DNA of 64,000 nt from Bradyrhizobium sp. Its GTDB lineage: Bacteria; Pseudomonadota; Alphaproteobacteria; Rhizobiales; Xanthobacteraceae. Every line of letters begins with the position of its first letter. Positions within the stretch are counted from its first letter, which is position 1. The position numbers and the translations under genes are program-made. The DNA is taken from contig NZ_SSNA01000099.1 in NCBI RefSeq assembly GCF_004799445.1, positions 49,072 to 113,071 on the forward strand. Direction: 5' to 3'. The notes below the pieces were generated by a model that ran no database searches, had not been told where the DNA came from, and was given only the letters and a program-made list of their open reading frames with translations. Shown in pieces: positions 44,607 to 52,757 of the stretch.

Positions 44607-44628
44607 AATGCGAAGAGTACTTCGCATT
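44607..44628. promoter_or_regulatory. Candidate MarR operator 1
   Basis: AATGCGAAG-AGTA-CTTCGCATT, a perfect 9-bp inverted repeat with a 4-bp spacer. The core CGAAG-N4-CTTCG is identical to that of the dyad at 45298-45315 on the other side of the MarR gene. It lies about 130 bp upstream of the sigma-54 promoter of the riboswitch operon. Confidence 0.5.
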
Positions 44629-44737
44629 GCGGCATGGCCTTTACGCCTTGGCCGGTGCCGGTTTTCCAGCGCTGCCATTTTTGAGGCACGGTGCACAGAT
44701 TGTAATCGCCCGACCGGTGCCCCCCCGATCGGTCCCT

Positions 44738-45223
44738 TCAAGCGGTAGCCGTCGTCGCCTTCTCACCGCCGGAACTGGCAGCCACGATGCGCTGCATCAT
44801 CGCGATGAAACGCTTCTGCTCCGCCTCGCTCAAGTCCGCCACGGTTTCGCGGTGGGCGGCGCGCGCCGACGCTTCCATCTGGCGCAGCAGGCTTGCGCCG
44901 GCCTTGGTCAGCCCGCATATCTGCGCCCGGCGATCCCGGCGATGAATGGTGCGCTCGATAAACTTGCGAGATTGCAAACGCTTAAGCGCACCGGTGGTGG
45001 TGGTGCGATCGAGGGCGACATCCGCCGCCAGCGTGGTCTGGTCGGCGGTTCCGCGTCGGGCCAGCGCCGACAGCAGGCTATACTGCAGCGGCGTGACATC
45101 AAAGGCCGCGCATTTCTTCTGGAACAGCGCGACGTGGATCTGATGCAGCCGCCGGATCAGAAATCCCGGTCTTTGCCCGAGCGGCCAGGAATTACTATTC
45201 TTGTGCACTGCTTTCTTGGCCAT
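44738..45223 (-). CDS. MarR-family transcriptional regulator
   Basis: A 161-residue MarR-type regulator. The winged helix-turn-helix runs from about DVTPLQYSLLSALARRGTADQ through DRTTTTGALKRLQSRKFIERT, and the wing DRRAQICGLTKAGASLL is well conserved. MarR proteins are usually ligand-released repressors that bind dyads of about 16-20 bp. Two such dyads with the same core flank the gene. One covers the -35 area of a likely promoter of this gene (TATCAT at 45277-45282, minus strand) and the start site of the divergent amidohydrolase gene. Confidence 0.93.
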   Translation of the reverse strand: MAKKAVHKNSNSWPLGQRPGFLIRRLHQIHVALFQKKCAAFDVTPLQYSLLSALARRGTADQTTLAADVALDRTTTTGALKRLQSRKFIERTIHRRDRRAQICGLTKAGASLLRQMEASARAAHRETVADLSEAEQKRFIAMMQRIVAASSGGEKATTATA

Positions 45224-45250
45224 CTCTAACCACTCTGTCCTTGCCTACGC

Positions 45251-45267
45251 TGCACGAATTTGATGCA
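45251..45267. promoter_or_regulatory. Possible NtrC-type site
   Basis: TGCACGAATTTGATGCA keeps the outer TGCAC...TGCA arms and 17-bp length of the enteric NtrC site TGCACCA-N3-TGGTGCA. It is only 5 bp from the adjacent -24 element, closer than activator sites usually lie, so the call is weak. Confidence 0.3.
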
Positions 45268-45272
45268 ATCCA

Positions 45273-45289
45273 TGGCATGATAGTTGCTG
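45273..45289 (+). promoter_or_regulatory. Candidate sigma-54 promoter of the amidohydrolase-Mo hydroxylase operon
   Basis: TGGCAT-GATAG-TTGCTG, again one base from the consensus and correctly spaced. The predicted start, near 45300, falls inside the MarR-type dyad at 45298-45315. The leader to the ATG at 45391 would be about 90 nt. Confidence 0.6.
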
Positions 45290-45297
45290 TATGAAAT

Positions 45298-45315
45298 TAC
45301 GAAGCATACTTCGTA
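45298..45315. promoter_or_regulatory. Candidate MarR operator 2
   Basis: TACGAAG-CATA-CTTCGTA, a perfect 7-bp inverted repeat with a 4-bp spacer, sharing the core CGAAG-N4-CTTCG with 44607-44628. It lies in the divergent MarR/amidohydrolase spacer at a position that would block promoters in both directions. Confidence 0.6.
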
Positions 45316-45390
45316 TTTGGCCGGCCCAATACCGCCGGCGCTTCGTAGTCCGCCGGCGCGACGCGCCGGTACCTGGAGAGGAAACCGGCC

Positions 45391-46668
45391 ATGTCCGTGA
45401 GCACCACATTCGACCTGCTTCTGCGCGGAGGGCGCGTCATCGATCCAGCCTCGGGCATCGACGGCTTGAAGGATGTCGCCATCCGCAATGGCAAAATTGC
45501 TGCCGTTCAATCCGATATTTTGCCGACCAGCGCCAGAGAGATTGTGGACGTTACCGACAAGATCGTGCTGCCCGGACTGATCGATACCCATGCGCATGTC
45601 TATCAATATGTGACGGGCCGCTTCGGTGTAAACGCCGACATGGTGGGCGTGCAATCCGGCGTCACCGCACTGGTCGATCAGGGCGGGCCGTCGTGCATGA
45701 CCCTGCCGGGCTTCCGTCACTTCATTGCCGAGAGGTCGAGGTCGCGGACCTACGCCTTTCTCTCGGCCTATCTGGTGGGAGGGCTGGAGGGACACTACTA
45801 CCCCAACCTCTACAGCCCCGACTGCGTCGATATCGACGCCACCGTCAAAGCGGCCAACGCCAACCGCGACATCGTTCGCGGCATCAAGGCCCATGCCGAA
45901 ATCGGCGGCTTCGCGCGCTGGGGCATCCGCGTGATCGAGATGGCGGCCGAAATCGGCCGGCGCGCCGACCTTCCGGTCTATGTGCATTTCGGGCAGCTGT
46001 GGGGTCTGCCGGAGAGCGGCACCAATGGGGAAGACGTCGATACGATACTGGAACGGGTGATCCCGCTGCTTCGCTCCGGCGACGTGCTGGCGCATCCGTT
46101 TACGCGTCATCCCGGCGGCTTCGTCAACCGCGAGGGTGACGTGCATCCCGTGATCCAGGCGGCGCTCGACAAGGGATTGAAGGTCGACGTCGGCCATGGC
46201 AGCCACTTTTCCTACCGCCTGGCCCGCAAGGCGATCGCCGCAGGTATCGTTCCGACCACGCTGGGCGCCGATATCCATGGTTACAACACGCACGTGCCGG
46301 CGCCGGCCGGAACGCCCGATCAGCCTGCCGACGACGAGAACCATCCTTTCGCGGGCCAGGCCAAATTCAGCCTGGTGCAGGCGATGAGCTCGATGATGGC
46401 GCTGGGCCTGACGCTGGAGCAGGTGGTGCCGATGGTGACGTCGCATCCGGCCGAAATGCTCGGGCTTTCGGATGTCATCGGCGCACTGCGGCCCGGCATG
46501 GATGCCGACGTCACGGTGCTCACGCAGATGCGCGGTCGCTATGTGCTGCGTGACAATGAGAATACGGAAGTGGTTGCCGACAGCCTGCTGCAGCCGGCGT
46601 TCTGCTTGCGCGCGGGCGAGCGCCATGATGCTATCGCTCCGATCTTGCCGCGTGCGGTGGCTGCGTAG
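45391..46668 (+). CDS. Amidohydrolase/deacetylase-family metallohydrolase (dihydroorotase-like)
   Basis: A 425-residue TIM-barrel metal hydrolase. Ligand candidates in order are HAH in PGLIDTHAHVYQYV near residue 67, a lysine in VRGIKAHAEIG (possible carboxylated bridge), H in PVYVHFGQLWG, H in DVLAHPFTRH and the catalytic Asp in LGADIHGYN. This layout is that of the amidohydrolase/deacetylase group related to dihydroorotase, acting on cyclic amides or N-acyl compounds. GAGAGGAAA precedes the ATG. It heads an operon with the molybdenum hydroxylase genes that follow after 35 nt. The protein at 57233 belongs to the same group. Substrate unknown. Confidence 0.88.
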   Translation: MSVSTTFDLLLRGGRVIDPASGIDGLKDVAIRNGKIAAVQSDILPTSAREIVDVTDKIVLPGLIDTHAHVYQYVTGRFGVNADMVGVQSGVTALVDQGGPSCMTLPGFRHFIAERSRSRTYAFLSAYLVGGLEGHYYPNLYSPDCVDIDATVKAANANRDIVRGIKAHAEIGGFARWGIRVIEMAAEIGRRADLPVYVHFGQLWGLPESGTNGEDVDTILERVIPLLRSGDVLAHPFTRHPGGFVNREGDVHPVIQAALDKGLKVDVGHGSHFSYRLARKAIAAGIVPTTLGADIHGYNTHVPAPAGTPDQPADDENHPFAGQAKFSLVQAMSSMMALGLTLEQVVPMVTSHPAEMLGLSDVIGALRPGMDADVTVLTQMRGRYVLRDNENTEVVADSLLQPAFCLRAGERHDAIAPILPRAVAA

Positions 46669-46703
46669 CCGCCGATGGCGGGTTCGAGTGGAGACGGCAG
46701 TCT

Positions 46704-49091
46704 ATGTCGCATGCTGAAGGCCATCTCCCCTCGGACGCAACTGCCGGCATCGCGCAAGGCGTAGGTGCGCGTCTAACCCGCAAGGAAGACGATCGCTTCA
46801 TGCGCGGGCGCGGCCAGTACGTGGCCGATATCCGGATCGCGGGCCTGCAGGACATAGCCTTCGTCCGCAGCCCTTTGGCGCATGCCCGGATCAGGGGCAT
46901 CCACGTGCTGGAGCGTTTTCGCGATGTCGTCTTTACGGCTGCGGATCTGACTGGGGTCAAGCCGATCCGCGCCGTATCCGGCCTGCCCGGCTTCAAGATC
47001 TCCGAGCAACCTGTTCTCGCGACCGGCAAGGTACGTCACGTCGGCGAGCTCGTCGCCATGTGCGTGGCGCCGAGCCGGGCGGAGGCTGAGGATATCGCGG
47101 CCTCGGTGACGCTGGACCTCGAAGAGCTTCCGGCGGTCTACGATATGCTTGGGGCACGCGACGCAGGCACGGCGCTGGTCCATGAGCACTGGGGCGACAA
47201 TGTCTTTCTCGAAAGCGCCTTCGAGGTCGATATCACCCGCGCATTCGATGCGCCGATCAAGGTAACGCGCGAAATATCGACCGCGCGCCAATGCATGTCG
47301 CCGCTGGAAGGGCGCGGCGTGGTCGCCACCTTCGATCACCGCCTCGATCAACTGACGCTTTATACCGGCGCGCAGATGCCGCACATCGTTCGCAATGGCC
47401 TGTCCGATTGTCTCGATATCGAGCAGGGCCGGATCCGCATCGTTTCGCCTGATATCGGTGGCGGATTTGGTCACAAGGGAATTCTGCTGCCCGAAGAGGT
47501 CTGCCTGGCCTGGCTGACTATGCGCAAAGGCTGCGCCGTGCGCTGGATCGAGGACCGGCGCGAGCATCTGACCGCGAGCGCCAATTGCCGCGAGCACCAC
47601 TACAGGATCACGGTCTACGCCGATCGCGATGGCCGCCTGCGCGGGATCGACTGCGAAGCGACCGTCGATTCCGGGGCCTATTCGTCCTATCCGTTTTCCG
47701 CCTGTCTGGAGGCCGCGCAGGTCGCAAGCATCCTGCCGGGTCCCTACCGGATGCCGGCCTATCGCTGCCGGACCTTCTCGGTCGCGACCAACAAGTGCCC
47801 GATCCTGCCCTATCGCGGCGTCGCCCGCACCGGCGTCTGCTTCGCGCTGGAAATCATGCTTGATGCCGTGGCGGTTGCGGCCGGAATCGAACCCGGCGAG
47901 GTCCGGCTGCGCAATCTGGTGAGCCCGGATGAAATGCCGTTCGATAATATCACCAGGAAGCATTTCGACAGCGGCGACTATCCGCAAGCGATGCGGCGCG
48001 CCCTCGCCGCGATTGATATCGCGTCGGTTCGGGCGCGCCAACGCACCAGGGAGGCCGATGGGCGGCTGATCGGCGTGGGCCTCTCGATCTATTGCGAGCA
48101 GGCCGCGCACGGCACCTCGGTCTATGCCGGCTGGGGTATTCCCATGGTGCCCGGACACGAGCAGGCCAATGCGCGCATGACGCCCGACGGCGGGCTCGAA
48201 ATCCGGGTTGGGGTGCATTCGCACGGTCAGGGTCTGGAGACCACGCTCGCTCAGATCGCCTACGAAATCCTCGGCATCGAGACCAATAAGGTGCGCGTCG
48301 TGCATGGCGATACCGCGCTGACGCCCTACTCGACCGGTACCTGGGGTTCGCGCTCGATGGTGATGGCCGGTGGCGCCGTTGCGACCGCATGCATCGAGAT
48401 CGGCGAACGCGCCAAGCGCATTGGCGCCAAACTGCTTCAGCTTGATCCGGCGATGGTTACGCTGCGCGACGGCCGGGTGTGCGGACCCAATAGCAGCATT
48501 GCGCTCGCCGAAGTCGCCCATACTTGGTACCGCCGTCCGCAGGATTTGCCGCCCGATGTCGATCCGGGCGGGCTGGAATCGACGAGCGGCTACAAGCCGC
48601 AGCGCGACAGCGGCACTTTCAGCTATGCGGCCCATGCGGTGACCGTCGCGGTCGATCCCGATCTCGGCGAGGTCGAGATCCTCGACTATGTCATCGTCGA
48701 GGACGGGGGCGTGCTGGTCAATCCGATGATCGTCGACGGCCAGATTTATGGCGGCCTTGCGCAGGGCATCGGCACCGCGCTTTACGAGGAAATGCCATTC
48801 GACAGCGCCGGACAACCGCTCGCGACGACCCTCGCCGACTATTTGCTTCCGGGGCCCGCCGAGGTTCCGGAGCCCCGCCTCGATCATATGGAAACGCCCT
48901 CGCCTTACACGATGTTCGGCGTCAAGGGCATCGGCGAAGGTGGTGCGATCGCTCCCCCCGCGGCCATCGCCAACGCCGTGAATGATGCGCTGCGCCCGCT
49001 TGGGGTTGAACTCCTGCACTCGCCAATGTCGCCGCGCCGGATTGTCGAGGCCGTGCTGGCGGCGCGTCGCGCGGAAAGACCGGCCGCATGA
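46704..49091 (+). CDS. Molybdenum hydroxylase large subunit (CoxL type), second system
   Basis: A 795-residue Mo-cofactor subunit. Landmarks are GARLTRKEDDRFMRGRGQYVAD at the start, GGGFGHKG near residue 255, LPYRGVARTG near residue 370 and the catalytic E745 in VKGIGEGGAIAP. The YRGVAR loop again excludes CO dehydrogenase. Gene order here is Mo-FAD-FeS, unlike the FAD-FeS-Mo order of the first system at 11269, so the two are not a simple duplication. It lies 35 nt after the amidohydrolase and overlaps the FAD subunit gene by 4 nt. Hydroxylation of a heterocycle before or after the amidohydrolase step is likely; the substrate is unknown. Confidence 0.93.
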   Translation: MSHAEGHLPSDATAGIAQGVGARLTRKEDDRFMRGRGQYVADIRIAGLQDIAFVRSPLAHARIRGIHVLERFRDVVFTAADLTGVKPIRAVSGLPGFKISEQPVLATGKVRHVGELVAMCVAPSRAEAEDIAASVTLDLEELPAVYDMLGARDAGTALVHEHWGDNVFLESAFEVDITRAFDAPIKVTREISTARQCMSPLEGRGVVATFDHRLDQLTLYTGAQMPHIVRNGLSDCLDIEQGRIRIVSPDIGGGFGHKGILLPEEVCLAWLTMRKGCAVRWIEDRREHLTASANCREHHYRITVYADRDGRLRGIDCEATVDSGAYSSYPFSACLEAAQVASILPGPYRMPAYRCRTFSVATNKCPILPYRGVARTGVCFALEIMLDAVAVAAGIEPGEVRLRNLVSPDEMPFDNITRKHFDSGDYPQAMRRALAAIDIASVRARQRTREADGRLIGVGLSIYCEQAAHGTSVYAGWGIPMVPGHEQANARMTPDGGLEIRVGVHSHGQGLETTLAQIAYEILGIETNKVRVVHGDTALTPYSTGTWGSRSMVMAGGAVATACIEIGERAKRIGAKLLQLDPAMVTLRDGRVCGPNSSIALAEVAHTWYRRPQDLPPDVDPGGLESTSGYKPQRDSGTFSYAAHAVTVAVDPDLGEVEILDYVIVEDGGVLVNPMIVDGQIYGGLAQGIGTALYEEMPFDSAGQPLATTLADYLLPGPAEVPEPRLDHMETPSPYTMFGVKGIGEGGAIAPPAAIANAVNDALRPLGVELLHSPMSPRRIVEAVLAARRAERPAA

Positions 49092-49927
49092 AAGCGGCAG
49101 CGTTCGCCTACGAACGTCCCACCGACCTGAGCGCCACGCTGGCCTTGATGGCCAGGGCAAACGGAACCGCCAAACTCATTGCCGGAGGTCAGTCGCTGGG
49201 GCCGATGCTCAACCTGCGGCTGGTCGAGCCGGATCTGATCATCGACATATCCGGGCTTTCCGAACTGAAATGGGCCGACCGCCGCGGCGATGAACTTGTC
49301 ATCGGCGCCTGCGTCACGCATGGCGATATCGAGGATGGCCGAATACCCGATGTAACCCGCGGCGCCATGCAACGGGTCGCGGGTGCCATCGCCTACCGGG
49401 CTGTGCGCAACCGCGGCACGATCGGGGGATCGCTCAGTCACGCCGATCCGGCCGCGGACTGGGTTTCGGCTCTGTCGGCGCTGCGCGCCCAGGTCGCGTT
49501 GCGCAGCGCTGCGGGGGCTCGCGATCTCCCTGTCGAGCGGTTCGTCACCGGGGCGCTCGAATCCGCGCTGCGGCCCGGCGAGATCGTCGAGGCCGTCCGC
49601 GTGCCTGCGATGGCAGCGTCGGCGCGCTGGGGCTATGTCAAGGCCTGCCGCAAGATCGGCGAGTTCGCCCATGCCATCGCGGCGGTGCTGATCGATCCGG
49701 AACAGGCGACCGCGCGTGTGGTCATCGGCGCCGTGGAGGCCGCTCCCATCGTCCTCGCTGATGCGGCGGCGCTCTTTGGCGGGCGAATAACAGGCGACTT
49801 CGAGCGACAATTCGATGCGCGCGTGGCCGACGCCATCCTGACGAAGGCAGGCCTGGCGAACGCCGCCGACCGGCACATCCATGTCGCCGTGCTGCGCCGC
49901 GCGATCGGTGAGGCGGCGTCGGCATGA
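49088..49927 (+). CDS. Molybdenum hydroxylase FAD-binding subunit (CoxM type), second system
   Basis: A 279-residue FAD subunit with AGGQSLGPMLNLRLVEP near residue 37 and RNRGTIGGSLSHADPAADW near residue 105, the two flavin-binding loops. It overlaps both neighbours by 4 nt (ATGA), so the three subunits are translated together. It carries electrons from the FeS chain to the terminal acceptor. Confidence 0.94.
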   Translation: MKAAAFAYERPTDLSATLALMARANGTAKLIAGGQSLGPMLNLRLVEPDLIIDISGLSELKWADRRGDELVIGACVTHGDIEDGRIPDVTRGAMQRVAGAIAYRAVRNRGTIGGSLSHADPAADWVSALSALRAQVALRSAAGARDLPVERFVTGALESALRPGEIVEAVRVPAMAASARWGYVKACRKIGEFAHAIAAVLIDPEQATARVVIGAVEAAPIVLADAAALFGGRITGDFERQFDARVADAILTKAGLANAADRHIHVAVLRRAIGEAASA

Positions 49928-51120
49928 CCATGATCGGACTCACCGTCAACGCGCGTCCGGTCGAAGCCTCCGTGGAGCCTCGCACCCATCTGGCCGATTT
50001 CCTGCGCGACAATCTCGATTTGACCGGCACCCATCTTGGCTGCGAGCACGGCGTGTGCGGGGCGTGCACCTTGCTGATCGACGGCATGCCGGCGCGCTCC
50101 TGCATCACCTACGCGGTCGCCTGCGACGGCGCAAAAGTGACCACGATCGAAGGGCTCGATGACGATGAAATCACGGCCGAGCTTCGAGCGGCCTTCACCC
50201 GCGAACACGCGTTGCAATGTGGTTACTGCACGCCGGGCATGCTGATATCGGCGCGTGACCTCGTGCTTCGCCTGGCCGAGCCCGACGAGCGCAGTGTTCG
50301 CGCCGGATTGAGCGGCAACCTTTGTCGCTGCACCGGATATGTCGGCATCGTACGCGCGGTGCGCGCGGTTATCGAGCAAAGGCGCCGGCGGGGAATAGCG
50401 CCTGTTGCGGGTGGAGGTCGACAAACGCTCGGTCCCGTAGGATCCGGCAACGCCACGAATTCTGCTCAGCCGGACGGCGCAAGGGGAACGACGGCAAAGC
50501 CCGAAGCGCCGCAGCCAATGAGCGGCGCGAGCGCCATCCCGGACTTTACGCCCGCGAAGACTTTCGGCGAGACTTTCACGGTCCCCTACCCTCCGGACAA
50601 GGTCTTCGACATGCTCGGCGATGTCAGGCAGGTTGCCGCCTGCCTGCCCGGCGCATCGCTGACCGATATGCCGACGCCGGAGCGTGTGGAAGGCGCGATC
50701 CGCGTAAAACTTGGGCCGATTTCGGCCGACTTCCGCGGCGCCGCGCGCATCGAGCGCGACGTCGATACTTTGTCTGGCCGGATCGTCGGAATCGGCAGCG
50801 ATCAGCGCAGCCGCTCTTCCACCCAGGGTGAGATCCGCTATCGCCTCGTGCCATCGGAGCAAGGCGCGGCAACACGAGTCGAGCTTTCGATCGGCTACAG
50901 CCTCAAAGGGATGCTGGCCCAGATCGCCCGCGACGGCCTGGTGCGCGATCTTGCCGCACGACTGACCGCGGATTTCGCGCGCAACCTTGATCGCCACCTT
51001 TCGGGCGATCAGACGGCAGTAATAACGGAGGGACGACAAGAGCTAAACGGCATGACGATGTTGATCGACATCTTGCGAAAGCGTGTATCGACAGCCATTC
51101 GCCGGTTTCTGGCGAGGTGA
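49924..51120 (+). CDS. Molybdenum hydroxylase FeS subunit fused to a CoxG domain
   Basis: A 398-residue fusion. Residues 1-155 are a standard two-cluster FeS subunit, with Cys40, 45, 48, 60 and Cys99, 102, 134, 136 all present. A linker rich in Gly, Ala and Pro (about 158-212) leads to a CoxG-type SRPBCC domain (about 214-360; FTVPYPPDKVFDMLGDVRQV, CLPGASLTD, VKLGPISADFRG). CoxG proteins are usually separate and are linked to membrane recruitment of the enzyme. Fusion would tie the electron-transfer subunit to that anchor. A hydrophilic tail with a short amphipathic end follows. Start at 49924 or 49930; both are ATG in frame. Confidence 0.92.
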   Translation: MTMIGLTVNARPVEASVEPRTHLADFLRDNLDLTGTHLGCEHGVCGACTLLIDGMPARSCITYAVACDGAKVTTIEGLDDDEITAELRAAFTREHALQCGYCTPGMLISARDLVLRLAEPDERSVRAGLSGNLCRCTGYVGIVRAVRAVIEQRRRRGIAPVAGGGRQTLGPVGSGNATNSAQPDGARGTTAKPEAPQPMSGASAIPDFTPAKTFGETFTVPYPPDKVFDMLGDVRQVAACLPGASLTDMPTPERVEGAIRVKLGPISADFRGAARIERDVDTLSGRIVGIGSDQRSRSSTQGEIRYRLVPSEQGAATRVELSIGYSLKGMLAQIARDGLVRDLAARLTADFARNLDRHLSGDQTAVITEGRQELNGMTMLIDILRKRVSTAIRRFLAR

Positions 51121-51133
51121 TCACCGCGCTCCT

Positions 51134-51149
51134 TGGTACGATTCTTGCT
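51134..51149 (+). promoter_or_regulatory. Candidate sigma-54 promoter of the NCS1 permease gene
   Basis: TGGTACG-ATTC-TTGCT, one mismatch from TGGCACG-N4-TTGCW at exact spacing. The start site would fall near 51160, giving a leader of about 28 nt before the ATG at 51188. A GGTGATCACC palindrome (about 51116-51125) lies just upstream. Confidence 0.6.
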
Positions 51150-51187
51150 CGATCTGATCGGGAAATTTCCTGAAAAGAGAGGGCGTC

Positions 51188-52606
51188 ATGACAAATCCTG
51201 AATTGCGATCCGACGTTCACAGTATCGAACCGATCCCGGATGCCGACCGTGACTCAACCGGTCCACAGCAAATGTGGATCTGGGCCGGTGCCAACATCGC
51301 GCCGGTCAACTGGGCGCTCGGTGCGCTCGGCATTATCCTCAAACTCGGCCTGTGGGAGACCATCGCCGTCATCGTCATCGGCAACCTGTTCGGCTGCGCC
51401 ATCTTCGCCGCGTTCACGGTGATGGGCCACAAGACCGGGGTCAACCAGATGGTACTTAGCCGCTCCGCCTTCGGCCGCCGCGGCGCGTATCTGCCGAGCC
51501 TGCTGATGTTCCTGATGACGCTCGGCTGGATCGGCGTGAACACCTACTTCCCGGTCAAGATCTCGATGGCGATTCTGGGCCAGTTTGGGATACCGGACAC
51601 CTTGGTGGCGACCTTCATCGTCATCACCCTGGTGATGGTGATACAGGTCGTCATCGGAATCTACGGCTTCTACGCGATCCGCACCTTCGAGAAGTACACG
51701 GTGCCGGCAACCGTCGCCATCATGGTGCTGATGAGCGTTCTCGCCTGGAGCCAGCCCGGAGTCGTCAATTGGAATCTTGCCAGCAGCCTTCCGCCTGGCG
51801 CACATCTGGCGATGCTGACGCTCCTGATGTCCGCAATCGGGGTCGGCTGGGGAATCTCCTGGGTGACATGGGCATCGGACTATTCCCGCTTCGTGCCCCG
51901 AAGCGTCTCTTCGACCTCCGTCTTCTGGTATAGCTACATCGGAATGTTCGTCCCGTCGGTCTGGCTTGCCATCCTCGGAGCAACCATCGCGAGCGTGACC
52001 CTGGACACCGACCCGGCCAAGATGGTCAGCGCGGTGTTCGGCGGCGTGGCCAGTCTGCTGGTGCTGCTGATGGTGCTGCACGGCCCGATCGCGACCAATA
52101 TCCTGAACGTCTATTCGGCGGCGCTCGCCGCACTCAGCATGGGCATCCGGCTGTCCCGGACCGCGCTGGCGCTCATCGTCGGTATCGCCGGTTACCTCGT
52201 CACCATCTACTTCATCTTCGCACCCTCGTTCGCCAAGGCGTTCGACAACTGGATGATCAGCCTGCTGCTCTGGATGAGTCCGTGGGCCGGCGTGGTGATG
52301 GCCGACTTCTTCATCAAGCGGAAGAGCCAGGTCAATGTCGCCGAACTCTACGCTTCGCCGGAAACCAGCGCCTATGGTGACATCAACTGGGGTGGCATCA
52401 TTGCGTTTCTTGCAGGACTGGTCGCCGGCTGGTCGGTACAGGACGGGCTCGTTCCCGCGTTGCAGGGACCAATCTCCGGACTGCTGGGTGGGGCGGATCT
52501 CAGCTGGCTGTTCGGGATCGTCGTTTCCGGCGGTGTGTACCTGGCTTTTGGTGGACGAGCGGTGGCTGCGCCCTCATTGGCCGCAACCGGAGCTGTCGGA
52601 AAGTGA
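51188..52606 (+). CDS. NCS1-family nucleobase/cyclic-ureide permease (CodB-like)
   Basis: A 472-residue secondary transporter with about 12 hydrophobic helices. The first carries the NCS1-type sequence MWIWAGANIAPVNWALGALG, and helix-3/4 motifs include LSRSAFGRRGAYLPSLLMFL. The family imports cytosine, uracil, allantoin, hydantoins or thiamine with a cation. GAGAGGG precedes the ATG. It lies 67 nt after the molybdenum hydroxylase operon and has its own sigma-54-type promoter. The ligand is unknown; a pyrimidine, purine or hydantoin would suit the neighbours. Confidence 0.92.
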   Translation: MTNPELRSDVHSIEPIPDADRDSTGPQQMWIWAGANIAPVNWALGALGIILKLGLWETIAVIVIGNLFGCAIFAAFTVMGHKTGVNQMVLSRSAFGRRGAYLPSLLMFLMTLGWIGVNTYFPVKISMAILGQFGIPDTLVATFIVITLVMVIQVVIGIYGFYAIRTFEKYTVPATVAIMVLMSVLAWSQPGVVNWNLASSLPPGAHLAMLTLLMSAIGVGWGISWVTWASDYSRFVPRSVSSTSVFWYSYIGMFVPSVWLAILGATIASVTLDTDPAKMVSAVFGGVASLLVLLMVLHGPIATNILNVYSAALAALSMGIRLSRTALALIVGIAGYLVTIYFIFAPSFAKAFDNWMISLLLWMSPWAGVVMADFFIKRKSQVNVAELYASPETSAYGDINWGGIIAFLAGLVAGWSVQDGLVPALQGPISGLLGGADLSWLFGIVVSGGVYLAFGGRAVAAPSLAATGAVGK

Positions 52607-52610
52607 GCCG

Positions 52611-52651
52611 CGATAATTCCCTGCGCAGCGATGCGCTCCCGGGAATTATCG
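52611..52651. terminator. Inverted repeat after the NCS1 permease gene
   Basis: CGATAATTCCC (52611-52621) and GGGAATTATCG (52641-52651), a perfect 11-bp stem five bases after the stop codon, with further pairing GCGC/GCGC inside. No T run follows, so it may be a 3'-end stabilising hairpin or a Rho-assisted stop. Confidence 0.45.
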
Positions 52652-52678
52652 GCTGATGACAGGGGTTCACAAGCAGAT

Positions 52679-52712
52679 GGCGGGCTTGTCAGACAATCGT
52701 GACAAGCCTGCC
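52679..52712. promoter_or_regulatory. Nested palindromes upstream of the second Liv-type operon
   Basis: GGCGGGCTTGTCA (52679-52691) and TGACAAGCCTGCC (52700-52712) pair over 13 bases with one G-U if read as RNA. Within it TTGTC-A-GACAA is a separate perfect dyad, reminiscent of GntR/FadR-type sites. No GntR gene is in the window. It ends 45 nt before the binding-protein start. Confidence 0.4.
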
Positions 52713-52757
52713 ATCGGCGTTGGCTATACGCTCATTGCGCTATTCTGACAGAGGAAC

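Noticed and set aside
44186..44737. Open frames in the spacer between nitroreductase and MarR genes
   Set aside because: They lack ribosome sites and family motifs and overlap the riboswitch, promoter and operator sequences.
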